DNA from: an uncultured Flavobacterium sp.
GTDB taxonomy: Bacteria; Bacteroidota; Bacteroidia; Flavobacteriales; Flavobacteriaceae
Length of the DNA: 7,458 nt
NCBI RefSeq assembly: GCF_946479975.1
Contig: NZ_CAMLIX010000233.1
Coordinates: 1 to 7,458 of the forward strand
Direction: 5' to 3'
Below the pieces are notes generated by a model. It was not told the origin of the DNA. It made no database searches and worked only from the letters and a program-made list of their open reading frames with translations. Below, piece after piece: positions 1 to 5,989 of the stretch (position 1 is the first letter of the stretch; every line of letters begins with the position of its first letter). A program made the translations under genes and the position numbers.

Positions 1-187
1 CAAAATCATAGTTAGCATAAGCAGCTGCTTTTTTTAGATAAGCAAATCCTTCTACGATTTCTTTTGGCATGGAACCAGATGGTCCAATTTTGAAATTATT
101 TCTAGAACGTTCTGTTTGTGCACCCCAATATTTATCGGCTGGGACTTGAACTTCGCCCATGGTGTCTTTTTCTATTCTGTATTTCAT
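1..187 (-). CDS. fumC: Fumarate hydratase class II, N-terminal fragment (runs off left edge)
   Basis: This is the first 62 codons of class II fumarase, which interconverts fumarate and malate in the cytosolic TCA cycle. The frame starts at an ATG (187-185) and stays open to the window edge, so the C-terminal part, including the catalytic residues, is not visible. The start reads [20 protein letters not shown], followed by [15 protein letters not shown]. The segment D-T-M-G-E-V-x-V-P, then K-Y-W-G-A-Q-T-x-R-S, is the typical opening of FumC and of the wider fumarase/aspartase superfamily. The spacing and the absence of aspartase-type features favour fumarase, but with only 62 residues a related superfamily enzyme cannot be fully excluded. 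No convincing TAnnTTTG promoter is visible in the 80 bases upstream. The gene diverges from the RNA element and small ORF to its right. Confidence 0.9.
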   Translation of the reverse strand, partial: MKYRIEKDTMGEVQVPADKYWGAQTERSRNNFKIGPSGSMPKEIVEGFAYLKKAAAYANYDF

Positions 188-200
188 TATGTTGTTTATA

Positions 201-232
201 AAATGTTATTTGAAAAATGTGAAATGTTATTT
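201..232. repeat. Tandem pair of AAATGTTATTT motifs upstream of fumC
   Basis: AAATGTTATTT occurs at 201-211 and again at 222-232, a period of exactly 21 bp, or two helical turns. A third exact copy lies at 442-452. The pair sits 14-45 bp upstream of the fumC start. Such phasing could mark binding of a dimeric regulator, but the region is very AT-rich and function is only an inference. Confidence 0.4.
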
Positions 233-269
233 TTTAAAATTAAAAACTAAAATGTCTTATGAAAATGAG

Positions 270-356
270 TGTTCTAGCCCTGATGGAAGCGGCATCCTTT
301 TATGGTGGGGTTCACCATAAAAGATACAGCGGACGGCAGGAATTAGCTCCTGAACA
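270..356 (+). ncRNA. Flavo-1-like structured RNA candidate
   Basis: An 87-nt stretch folds into a well-defined nested structure. The outer stem is TGTTC (270-274) with GAACA (352-356). Next come AGC (276-278) with GCT (346-348) and CCTG (279-282) with CAGG (337-340). A purine-rich internal loop contains GAAGCGGCAT on one side and ATACAGCGGA on the other. It is capped by a perfect 11-bp hairpin, CTTTTATGGTG (297-307) with CACCATAAAAG (313-323), with a 5-nt loop. The outer stem is followed by TTTTT (357-361), giving a possible terminator-like end in the plus orientation. It contains no usable ORF and is less AT-rich than its surroundings. From memory, the GAAGCGGCATCC and AGCGGA signatures match the Flavo-1 RNA motif described in Flavobacteria; that identity is recall and has not been searched. 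Function is unknown. Confidence 0.6.
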
Positions 357-441
357 TTTTTATGGTTTTCTAAAATCTCTTTGTTTAAAAGGTTTCGCAT
401 TCAAAAAAAAGCTTATTTAAAATGAGTATAAATATACGGAT

Positions 442-452
442 AAATGTTATTT
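442..452. repeat. Third copy of AAATGTTATTT
   Basis: This is an exact match to the two copies at 201-211 and 222-232, placed between the RNA element and the promoter of the small ORF. The rest of 362-474 is AT-rich sequence in which I see no gene or structure. Confidence 0.35.
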
Positions 453-474
453 AACGAAAATTGATTTAGATTTT

Positions 475-506
475 ATTGCTGAGAAAAAATATATAGCCTA
501 CATTTG
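475..506 (+). promoter_or_regulatory. Bacteroidota-type promoter for the 57-residue ORF
   Basis: The -7 box TACATTTG (499-506) is an exact fit to TAnnTTTG. It is preceded by ATTG (475-478), a -33-like element, with a 20-nt spacer. Transcription would begin near 512-514, leaving an untranslated leader of about 20 nt before the ATG at 534. Confidence 0.6.
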
Positions 507-533
507 TCGTAACATTCAAAAATTCCGGAAAAC

Positions 534-707
534 ATGTTTGAATTTTCACAGTACTTAGGCTTTTTACTTTTCTTAACCATTCTTACTATAGGATTTTGGT
601 TAATGTTTTTCTTGGTTGGTTTCGTATCTTATTGGGTTACTGGAGCAAGCTGGGAAATGTTCAAAGAAAAGAGAGCTAAAAAAAGACAAGAAGAGCAATC
701 TATTTAA
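534..707 (+). CDS. Small single-span membrane protein, 57 residues, unknown function
   Basis: This is a short ORF of 57 codons plus TAA. After a short polar start (MFEFSQY) there is one long hydrophobic stretch at about residues 8-36, rich in F, L, I, V and W, long enough for one membrane span. A small linker (TGASWEMF) follows, then a strongly charged tail, KEKRAKKRQEEQSI (residues 44-57). The positive-inside rule suggests the tail is cytoplasmic. A good TAnnTTTG promoter ends 27 nt upstream and an intrinsic terminator starts 20 nt downstream, so it is probably a monocistronic gene. I do not recognise a family. It resembles the small conserved membrane proteins of unknown function common in Flavobacteria. 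There is no Shine-Dalgarno, as usual for this phylum. It could modulate a membrane complex, but nothing in the neighbourhood indicates which. Confidence 0.75.
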   Translation: MFEFSQYLGFLLFLTILTIGFWLMFFLVGFVSYWVTGASWEMFKEKRAKKRQEEQSI

Positions 708-727
708 TTTTAGATTGATGTCATAAG

Positions 728-760
728 AAAAGGACCCGTTTTTACGAGTCCTTTTTTTTT
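728..760 (+). terminator. Intrinsic terminator after the small ORF
   Basis: AAAAGGAC (728-735) pairs with GTCCTTTT (748-755). A C:A mismatch and two further C-G pairs (737-738 with 745-746) close a TTTTTA loop. The stem runs into a T tract ending at 760. Confidence 0.85.
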
Positions 761-776
761 GGAACAAAAAAAAAGG

Positions 777-807
777 AAATTCCAATATTTGAAATTCCAA
801 ATTCCAA
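777..807 (+). repeat. ATTCCAA repeat module, copy A
   Basis: This 31-nt module consists of AAATTCCAATATTT, one variable base, then AAATTCCAAATTCCAA. A second copy at 5989-6019 differs only at the variable base (G here, T there). In both places a palindrome beginning AACC follows 14-16 nt later, and GCGTT occurs in the spacer. Confidence 0.8.
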
Positions 808-823
808 AATTGGAGCGTTATTC

Positions 824-854
824 AACCCGACAGGTTTTTAAAACCTGTCGGGTT
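824..854. repeat. 31-bp perfect palindrome, AACC...GGTT type
   Basis: Arms AACCCGACAGGTTTT (824-838) and AAAACCTGTCGGGTT (840-854) are perfect inverted copies around one central T. It shares its ends and AT centre with the palindrome at 6034-6066, though the core sequence differs. No T tract follows immediately on either strand, so it is not an obvious terminator. It could be a small mobile palindromic repeat or an RNA-processing structure. Confidence 0.85.
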
Positions 855-865
855 TATTGTAAATA

Positions 866-909
866 AAAAATTCCAAATTCCAACTTTAAAATTGGAATTT
901 GGAATTTTT
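866..909 (-). terminator. Intrinsic terminator of the outer membrane barrel gene, built from ATTCCAA repeats
   Basis: Perfect 18-bp arms (866-883 and 892-909) enclose the 8-nt loop CTTTAAAA. Read on the minus strand the hairpin ends in TTTTTTATTT, as expected for termination of the gene that stops at 974, 64 bp upstream on that strand. On the plus strand the stem is also followed by a few Ts, so it may work weakly both ways. Confidence 0.7.
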
Positions 910-930
910 AATATTGAGTTTTCCAAAAAG

Positions 931-948
931 AATTGGAATTTGGAATTT
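931..948 (-). repeat. ATTCCAA repeat in inverted orientation
   Basis: AATTGGAATTTGGAATTT is the reverse complement of the 3' half of the module at 777-807. The repeat cluster between the small ORF terminator and the barrel gene is therefore bracketed by oppositely oriented copies. The stretch 949-973 holds only a weak ATCTC-GAA-GAGAT hairpin. Confidence 0.6.
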
Positions 949-973
949 ATCTCGAAGAGATTGTAATTTAAAA

Positions 974-3463
974 TTATCCTGGAAATTCTCCGCCACCTTC
1001 GCCGCCGCCATCGTTTTTAGGCTGTGCGTTTTTATCTCTTTCCCCTTTTGCTTTATTAAAACGGTACGTGAATGATAAATTGAACTGACGTTTACGGAAT
1101 TGGAATTCGCTATATGAATTGACATTGTCTAAATACGTGTACGATCTCATTTTTCTAGAATTGAAAACGTCGCTAATATTGAAGGCAATTGTTGCTTTGT
1201 CTTTCAATACGTCTTTGCTTAATGCAGTATTCATTCCGAATTGACCTAAGTTTTTACCTTGAGCAGTTTTTTGTTCTCCGTTATACATTCCTGTCAACTG
1301 CCAGTCAATTTTGTATGGTAAAGTCACTTTAGAGTTGATTCTTGCGAACCAAGAGTTAGCTTGATTGTCTAAATCCTGAACAACAACATTCCCTTGTGTA
1401 TCTGTATAACTATTTTCTCCAGTTGTTTTTACATTGAAGAAGTTGAAGTTACTGTTTAATTTCCACCATTTATATGGAGTATAATTTAAAGTAAATTCGA
1501 AACCAAATTTTTGTTCTCTTCCTAAGTTAATTGGAGAACTTTTAATTACTGGAGTACCTTCTACGGTTTCGCCTGGTTTAGGGGTTACTACTTCGCCTTC
1601 TGGAGTTACTACATCACCAGTTGGGAATCTTACGAAGCTGAAAACGTCTTTTGTGTTTTCAAAATAAGCCGAAGTATTAAACGTCACTTTGTCCCATCTT
1701 TTGATGTAACCAATGTCGTATTTGTCTGTTAAAGAAGGATCTAAATCTGGATTTCCTTGAAAGATGTTAATGTTACTTGCATAGTTTACAGCTGGGTTCA
1801 TAAAACGTCCTCTTGGTCTAGATAAACGTTTACTGTAACTTGCTGAGAAATTGCTTTGATCTGAAATTTCGTAACTAACAAAAGCACTTGGAAATAAATT
1901 GTTGTATTTCTTTGTATTGAAATTGCTGTTGTCTAGTAAGTTCACTTCGATGTTTGTGTCTTCCCATCTTAAACCAAATAAGTAAGAAAATTTGTTTGCT
2001 TTGAAACCATATTGCGTGTAAAGTGCATTGATGTTTTCTTTGTATTCTAATGTATTGGACAAATTAGGATTTGGAACACGATTATTTGCAACATCATAGT
2101 CGTTGTTCAAATCGCCAAAACTACCTTTATAACCAGCCTCAAACTGACTGCCTTCGCCCAATGGTAAGACATAATCTGCTTGAAACAAAATTTGTTTTTG
2201 TATCTGATTGTTTAATGTCGTATCATATTTTGGTGAATCGGTGATAATACTGTTACTGTCATCTGTATTTCTAGAAATAGAGAAATCTGCTGTAAGTTTG
2301 TGTCCTTTATCGTTGAAATTTTTAATTAAGTTAGAAGTAAATTCAACATTTTCACTTCCAGTATCAGCGTTGTTCAAACGATAAGTTGTTCCCGTGAAAT
2401 TACGTGCAGCATCGTAATTATAATAATTGATCAAATCTCTGTCGTCACCTGTATTTTTTTGATAATTAATAGCATTGGTCCAGAAAGTGGTTGGATTAAG
2501 TGTCCATTCAACTCCGGCTCTTCCATTGAATCCATCTCTAACACGTTTGGTGTCGCGAGTTTCGTCTAAGAAATTTTTTGTAGTTCCGTCTGCATTTAAA
2601 TATTCAGAGTTTGTTCTACCAGCTCCTTCATTTGTTCTGTAGTTGTATCCAGCAGTTGTGAAGTAGTTTAATTTTTCGGTTTTATAATTCACATTGGCAC
2701 TTAAACCATACGTTTCTGGTAAACCTGTTGAAGCAATCAAAGTTCCATTAAAGCCTTGGTTTTTACCTTTTTTAAGAACAATATTGATAATTCCAGAACC
2801 TCCTTCGGCATCATAACGTGCAGATGGATTTGTAATGACTTCTACTTTGTCAATTGCATCGGCAGGAAGTTGTCTTAAAGCTTCAGCCATGTTAATAGCT
2901 TGAGAAGGTCTTCCGTCAATTAAAATACGGATATTATCACTTCCTCTTAAACTTACATTCCCTTCTGTATCAACAGAAACGGAAGGAACGTTGTCTAAAA
3001 CATCACTTACGCTTCCGCCTTTTACAATCATATCTTGACCAACGTTGTATACTTTTTTGTCTAGTTTGATCTCTACAGTCGATTTTTCTGCACGAACCAC
3101 AACTTCATTCAACTGCGCTGCGTCTTCAGATAAGTTTACAACGCCTAAATTGGTATCTCCAGAAATGTTTTTTCCTTTGATTTCAGTGGATTTAAAAGAA
3201 ATAAATTCAACTTTTATATCATAAGTTCCTGGCGCAACAGCAACTTCAAATTCTCCTTTTGGATTTGTAATACCGCCCGCAATAACTTTGGTGTCATTTG
3301 GTGCAGTAATAGAAATAGTAGCATACTCTAAAGGTTGTTTGCTCACTTTTTCTAAAACTTTTCCGCTGACTTTTACCTTGTTGCCACCGGGTCCTTGTTG
3401 TGAGTAATTGTAAAAACTTGTAAACAAGAATACAAGCAGTACAGCAAATTTGATTTTTTTCAT
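974..3463 (-). CDS. Outer membrane beta-barrel protein, TonB-dependent-receptor-like, with N-terminal carboxypeptidase-regulatory domain
   Basis: The protein has 829 residues. Residues 1-21 are a signal peptide (basic MKKIK, hydrophobic core, cleavage probably near YSQQ). Residues about 31-110 form a CarboxypepD_reg-like beta-sandwich (VSGKVLEKVSKQPLEYATI, then NPKGEFEV and GTYDIKVEF). Residues about 118-235 are a plug-like domain, with the linker LNEVVVRAE, SVSDVLDNVPSVSVD, LRGSDNIRILIDG, DKVEVITNPSARYDAEGGSG and IINIVLKKGK. The rest is aromatic-rich beta-barrel matching the OMP_b-brl_3 type found in Bacteroidota, including the conserved SYSKRLSRPRGRFMNP region. The last strand (RQFNLSFTYRFNK) is followed by about 25 polar residues ending GGGEGGGEFPG. 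It should sit in the outer membrane and import, or gate entry of, a ligand with TonB. No SusD partner is adjacent, so the substrate is unknown and SusC-type glycan uptake is not supported. Confidence 0.88.
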   Translation of the reverse strand: MKKIKFAVLLVFLFTSFYNYSQQGPGGNKVKVSGKVLEKVSKQPLEYATISITAPNDTKVIAGGITNPKGEFEVAVAPGTYDIKVEFISFKSTEIKGKNISGDTNLGVVNLSEDAAQLNEVVVRAEKSTVEIKLDKKVYNVGQDMIVKGGSVSDVLDNVPSVSVDTEGNVSLRGSDNIRILIDGRPSQAINMAEALRQLPADAIDKVEVITNPSARYDAEGGSGIINIVLKKGKNQGFNGTLIASTGLPETYGLSANVNYKTEKLNYFTTAGYNYRTNEGAGRTNSEYLNADGTTKNFLDETRDTKRVRDGFNGRAGVEWTLNPTTFWTNAINYQKNTGDDRDLINYYNYDAARNFTGTTYRLNNADTGSENVEFTSNLIKNFNDKGHKLTADFSISRNTDDSNSIITDSPKYDTTLNNQIQKQILFQADYVLPLGEGSQFEAGYKGSFGDLNNDYDVANNRVPNPNLSNTLEYKENINALYTQYGFKANKFSYLFGLRWEDTNIEVNLLDNSNFNTKKYNNLFPSAFVSYEISDQSNFSASYSKRLSRPRGRFMNPAVNYASNINIFQGNPDLDPSLTDKYDIGYIKRWDKVTFNTSAYFENTKDVFSFVRFPTGDVVTPEGEVVTPKPGETVEGTPVIKSSPINLGREQKFGFEFTLNYTPYKWWKLNSNFNFFNVKTTGENSYTDTQGNVVVQDLDNQANSWFARINSKVTLPYKIDWQLTGMYNGEQKTAQGKNLGQFGMNTALSKDVLKDKATIAFNISDVFNSRKMRSYTYLDNVNSYSEFQFRKRQFNLSFTYRFNKAKGERDKNAQPKNDGGGEGGGEFPG

Positions 3464-3488
3464 TTTCTGGTTTTTCTTCTTTAGACAG

Positions 3489-3518
3489 CAAAAGTAGTTT
3501 TTGGTTTAAAGAGACAAC
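3489..3518 (-). promoter_or_regulatory. Promoter of the outer membrane barrel gene
   Basis: On the minus strand TACTTTTG (3496-3489) is an exact TAnnTTTG -7 box. GTTG (3518-3515) lies 18 nt upstream as the -33 element. The predicted leader is about 20 nt. This supports independent transcription of the barrel gene, although the reductase gene upstream ends only 87 bp away on the same strand without a clear terminator. Confidence 0.65.
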
Positions 3519-3550
3519 TCACAAAAAAATGTTAACAAGGTATTTTAGAA

Positions 3551-3894
3551 TCAATCTAAAAAAGAAGCAACAAGATCTGGATCACGTCCAATTATGGCTT
3601 TTCCATCTTTTACTACAATCGGACGTTCGATTAAAATAGGATTTTCGACCATTGCAGTAATAATTTGATCGTCACTTAATGTTTTGCCTTTAAAATTTTC
3701 GATCCAGATTTTTTCTTTTGTTCTTACCAATTGAAGCGGTTCAAGATTTAACTGCTTTAATAGTATTTTTAATTCTTCAACAGATGGTGTTTCAGTCAAA
3801 TAAGGAATTATTTCAAATTCTTGATTCGATTGTTCAATAAAAGCCAGACAATTTCTCGATTTTCCGCATCGCGGATTATGGTAATTTGTATCAT
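3551..3894 (-). pseudogene. arsC: ArsC/Spx-family arsenate-reductase-like gene, apparent 1-nt deletion at codon 4/5
   Basis: The gene encodes a thioredoxin-fold reductase of the glutaredoxin-dependent ArsC family, about 114 residues and full length for the family. Reading from the ATG (3894-3892) gives MIQI and then leaves frame, stopping after 28 codons. Restoring one base near 3883-3884 gives MIQIYHNPRCGKSRNCLAFI and joins the rest in frame to the TGA at 3551. Corrected numbering gives catalytic Cys10 in NPRCGKSR, plus Arg58 (LVRTKE), Arg91 (ERPIV) and Arg104 (GRDPD), matching the Cys plus three Arg of ArsC. In the sequence as given, the catalytic frame has an in-frame TAA just upstream and no ATG or GTG. 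A TTG at 3799 could start an 82-residue product lacking the active-site Cys. It is either a true frameshift or a sequencing error. The specific substrate (arsenate or other) is not established, since the family also includes YfgD/Spx-like proteins. Confidence 0.8.
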
Positions 3895-3939
3895 TTTTTT
3901 ATATTTAAGGGTTCGAAAAACTCTTATGAGAAAAAGAGG

Positions 3940-3947
3940 TACTTTCG
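3940..3947 (+). promoter_or_regulatory. Possible -7 box for the CPBP-ligase operon
   Basis: TACTTTCG differs from TAnnTTTG by one base and would give a leader of about 55 nt before 4010. No TTG -33 element is seen at the usual distance, so this is tentative. Confidence 0.3.
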
Positions 3948-3953
3948 CAATGT

Positions 3954-3961
3954 CAAAAGTA
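3954..3961 (-). promoter_or_regulatory. Possible -7 box for the ArsC-like gene
   Basis: On the minus strand the sequence reads TACTTTTG, identical to the -7 box of the barrel gene. It lies about 60 nt before the ATG at 3894. No clear -33 TTG is visible. It sits 6 bp from the plus-strand candidate at 3940-3947, so the two divergent genes may share a compact promoter region. Confidence 0.4.
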
Positions 3962-4009
3962 AGATTAACTTATCGATTTTGAATTCTCATTTTTTTAAAT
4001 TTAAAATTT

Positions 4010-4939
4010 ATGTTTTTAGAGCAAGGAATTAAACCTGAAAATAAGTTTTGGAAATATCTTTTAGGGTCATTTTTTATTATTACGGCCTCTTTTGTTGGGC
4101 AAATTCCAATTTCTCTCGCCGTATTTTATAAAACTAAAGTCGAAAACAAACCCTTTCCGAATACGAATGACGAAATTATGAAAATGTTTGAGTCTAATAC
4201 GACGCTTTTTCTAGTCATGATTTCCTTTATTTTTGCCTTTGCAGGAATCTATTTTGTGGTGAAATTTATTCACCATCAAACTTTACTGTCGGTTACGACT
4301 TCAAGACCAAAAGTAGATTGGAAACGAATTATTTTTTCGTTTCTTTTATGGACTTTCTTTTCTTTATTGAGTTTCACGTTGGTATATTTAAATTCGCCAG
4401 AGAATTTTGTTTTTAACTTCAAATTAGTTCCTTTCTTGATTTTGGTTGTTGTAGGAACGCTTTTAATTCCAATTCAAACCAGTACAGAAGAATATGTTTT
4501 TAGAGGATATTTAATGCAGGGATTTGCCAATTTAGCTAGAAATAGATGGTTTCCGCTGGTGATGACTTCTGTTATTTTTGGATCTATGCATTGGGCCAAT
4601 CCAGAAGTTGTAAAAATGGGAAACATAATAATGGTTTATTATATAGGAACAGGTCTGTTTTTAGGAGTAATTACCTTAATGGATGAAGGAATGGAACTCG
4701 CTCTTGGTTTTCATGCGGCGAATAATTTAATTGGAGCCTTGCTAATTACTTCAGATTGGTCAGTTTTTCAAACAAATTCTATATTCAAAGATCTTTCTGA
4801 ACCTTCACCTGGAATCGATGTTATACTGCCTGTTTTAGTTATTTATCCTATTTTACTTTTTATCTTTAGTAAAAAATACGGCTGGACGAATTGGACAGAA
4901 AAATTGACGGGTGAAATTAAGAATGTCGAAGCAAAATAG
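4010..4939 (+). CDS. CPBP-family (CAAX/Rce1-type) intramembrane glutamic endopeptidase
   Basis: The protein has 309 residues with about seven or eight hydrophobic spans (around 17-38, 66-87, 106-127, 138-157, 182-195, 205-224, 230-247 and 269-287). The three CPBP signature motifs are intact: EExxxR as E160-E161-YVF-R165, FxxxH as F190-GSM-H194, and H235-AANN-239. In Rce1-type enzymes these Glu and His residues activate a water molecule inside the membrane to cut a peptide bond near the bilayer. The substrate is unknown; bacterial members act in CAAX-like maturation, bacteriocin immunity or membrane protein turnover, and nothing here chooses between these. The ATG at 4010 follows an AT-rich leader with an in-frame stop close upstream. 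The gene ends 6 bp before the ligase gene, so the two are almost certainly co-transcribed. Confidence 0.88.
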   Translation: MFLEQGIKPENKFWKYLLGSFFIITASFVGQIPISLAVFYKTKVENKPFPNTNDEIMKMFESNTTLFLVMISFIFAFAGIYFVVKFIHHQTLLSVTTSRPKVDWKRIIFSFLLWTFFSLLSFTLVYLNSPENFVFNFKLVPFLILVVVGTLLIPIQTSTEEYVFRGYLMQGFANLARNRWFPLVMTSVIFGSMHWANPEVVKMGNIIMVYYIGTGLFLGVITLMDEGMELALGFHAANNLIGALLITSDWSVFQTNSIFKDLSEPSPGIDVILPVLVIYPILLFIFSKKYGWTNWTEKLTGEIKNVEAK

Positions 4940-4945
4940 AAGAAT

Positions 4946-5989
4946 ATGCAAAATCTAACACAACATAAAGTTCATAATTATTTTAAGCTAAATGGCTACC
5001 ATTTAAATGCAAAAGACTTGTGTCGTATCGCGTATAGTTATGTAAAAGAAGGAGATGCTTATGAACAGTCAATAGGAGAATTCTTTTTGGATTGGTTTGA
5101 TAAAAGAGATTATATCGAAATGACAACCTCTGGAACAACTGGACTTCCAAAATTGGTTCGGTTACAAAAACAGGCCATGATACAATCTGCTTTGGCAACA
5201 GGAGATTTTTTTGATTTAAAACCTGGTGATAAAGCTTTGTTGTGCCTGCCAACGCAATTTATTGCCGGAAAAATGATGCTGGTTCGCAGTTTAATTTTAG
5301 GATTAGAACTTGATGTCGTTTCGCCAAGTCTGCATCCTTTGGCGCTGAATTCTACAACGTATGATTTTGTTGCAATGGTGCCGCTTCAGGTTCAAAATTC
5401 AATTGATGGACTTTCTAAAGTCCGTAAACTGATTATTGGCGGAGCAAAAATGGATTCTTCTTTAGAACAGCAGCTTTTACCGCTTAAAACAGAAATCTAC
5501 GAAACGTATGGAATGACAGAAACCATAACTCATATTGCTGCAAAACGCTTGGGCGATTCTGTTTTTTCAATTTTGCCAAATGTAAAAATTTCTCAAGATG
5601 ATCGTCAGTGTCTGGTTATTCATGTTTCGACCATTTCTGATGAACCAATTGTAACAAATGATTTGGTAGAATTGCTAAATGAACAGCAGTTTATCTTTTT
5701 AGGAAGAATTGATAATGTTGTAAATAGTGGAGGAGTAAAGCTGATTCCAGAACAGATTGAAGCTAAATTGATCGGAAAAATAAAGAACAGATTTTTTGTT
5801 ACAGGACTTCCTGATACTACTTTAGGAGAAAAATTAGTCCTAGTTATTGAAGGCGAAAAGCAAGAATTTGCTCCAGACTTCTTTGATGTTTTAGGAAAAT
5901 ATGAAAAACCAAAAGAAATAGTTTTTGTTTCTAAATTTAAAGAAAATGAAAATGGGAAATTACTTCGCAAGCCGACCTTACAAGTGTAA
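4946..5989 (+). CDS. menE: Acyl-CoA synthetase-like AMP-binding protein, probable o-succinylbenzoate-CoA ligase (MenE)
   Basis: The protein has 347 residues of the ANL adenylating superfamily. The ATP P-loop is at residues 60-69 (TTSGTTGLPK). The A5 motif YETYGMTE is at 185-192 and TNDLVEL at 237-243. The hinge region FLGRIDNVVNSGGVKLIPEQ runs from 251 to 270, with Asp256 as the likely hinge. The A10 lysine is K338 in ENGKLLRKP. All steps for adenylation and thioester formation therefore look intact. It is short: typical ANL enzymes have 450-550 residues, and the P-loop lies only 60 residues from the start, so most of the usual N-terminal subdomain is missing. Such short forms are, as I recall, the usual MenE of Flavobacteria, activating o-succinylbenzoate in menaquinone synthesis. 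No other men gene is in the window, so the substrate is inferred. Translation is probably coupled to the protease gene 6 bp upstream. Confidence 0.78.
   Translation: MQNLTQHKVHNYFKLNGYHLNAKDLCRIAYSYVKEGDAYEQSIGEFFLDWFDKRDYIEMTTSGTTGLPKLVRLQKQAMIQSALATGDFFDLKPGDKALLCLPTQFIAGKMMLVRSLILGLELDVVSPSLHPLALNSTTYDFVAMVPLQVQNSIDGLSKVRKLIIGGAKMDSSLEQQLLPLKTEIYETYGMTETITHIAAKRLGDSVFSILPNVKISQDDRQCLVIHVSTISDEPIVTNDLVELLNEQQFIFLGRIDNVVNSGGVKLIPEQIEAKLIGKIKNRFFVTGLPDTTLGEKLVLVIEGEKQEFAPDFFDVLGKYEKPKEIVFVSKFKENENGKLLRKPTLQV

Noticed and set aside
514..543. Hairpin ATTCAAA/TTTGAAT placing the small ORF's start codon in a loop
   Set aside because: Only 7 weak A/T-rich pairs with a 16-nt loop in AT-rich sequence, so it is too likely by chance to claim as translational control.
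600..800. 66-codon open frame on the minus strand
   Set aside because: It overlaps the small membrane protein gene and its terminator on the opposite strand, and its phenylalanine runs come from A/T tracts.
777..948. CRISPR array suggested by repeated ATTCCAA units
   Set aside because: Repeats are short, irregularly spaced and in both orientations, without uniform spacers or cas genes.
974..3463. SusC-type glycan importer
   Set aside because: No SusD-like gene is adjacent and the barrel resembles the OMP_b-brl_3 type, so a polysaccharide utilisation locus is not supported.
3551..3799. An 82-residue protein starting at TTG 3799 as a complete gene
   Set aside because: It starts in the middle of an ArsC-type fold and lacks the catalytic Cys. 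The upstream codons in the same frame encode the missing domain, so a frameshifted longer gene explains it better.
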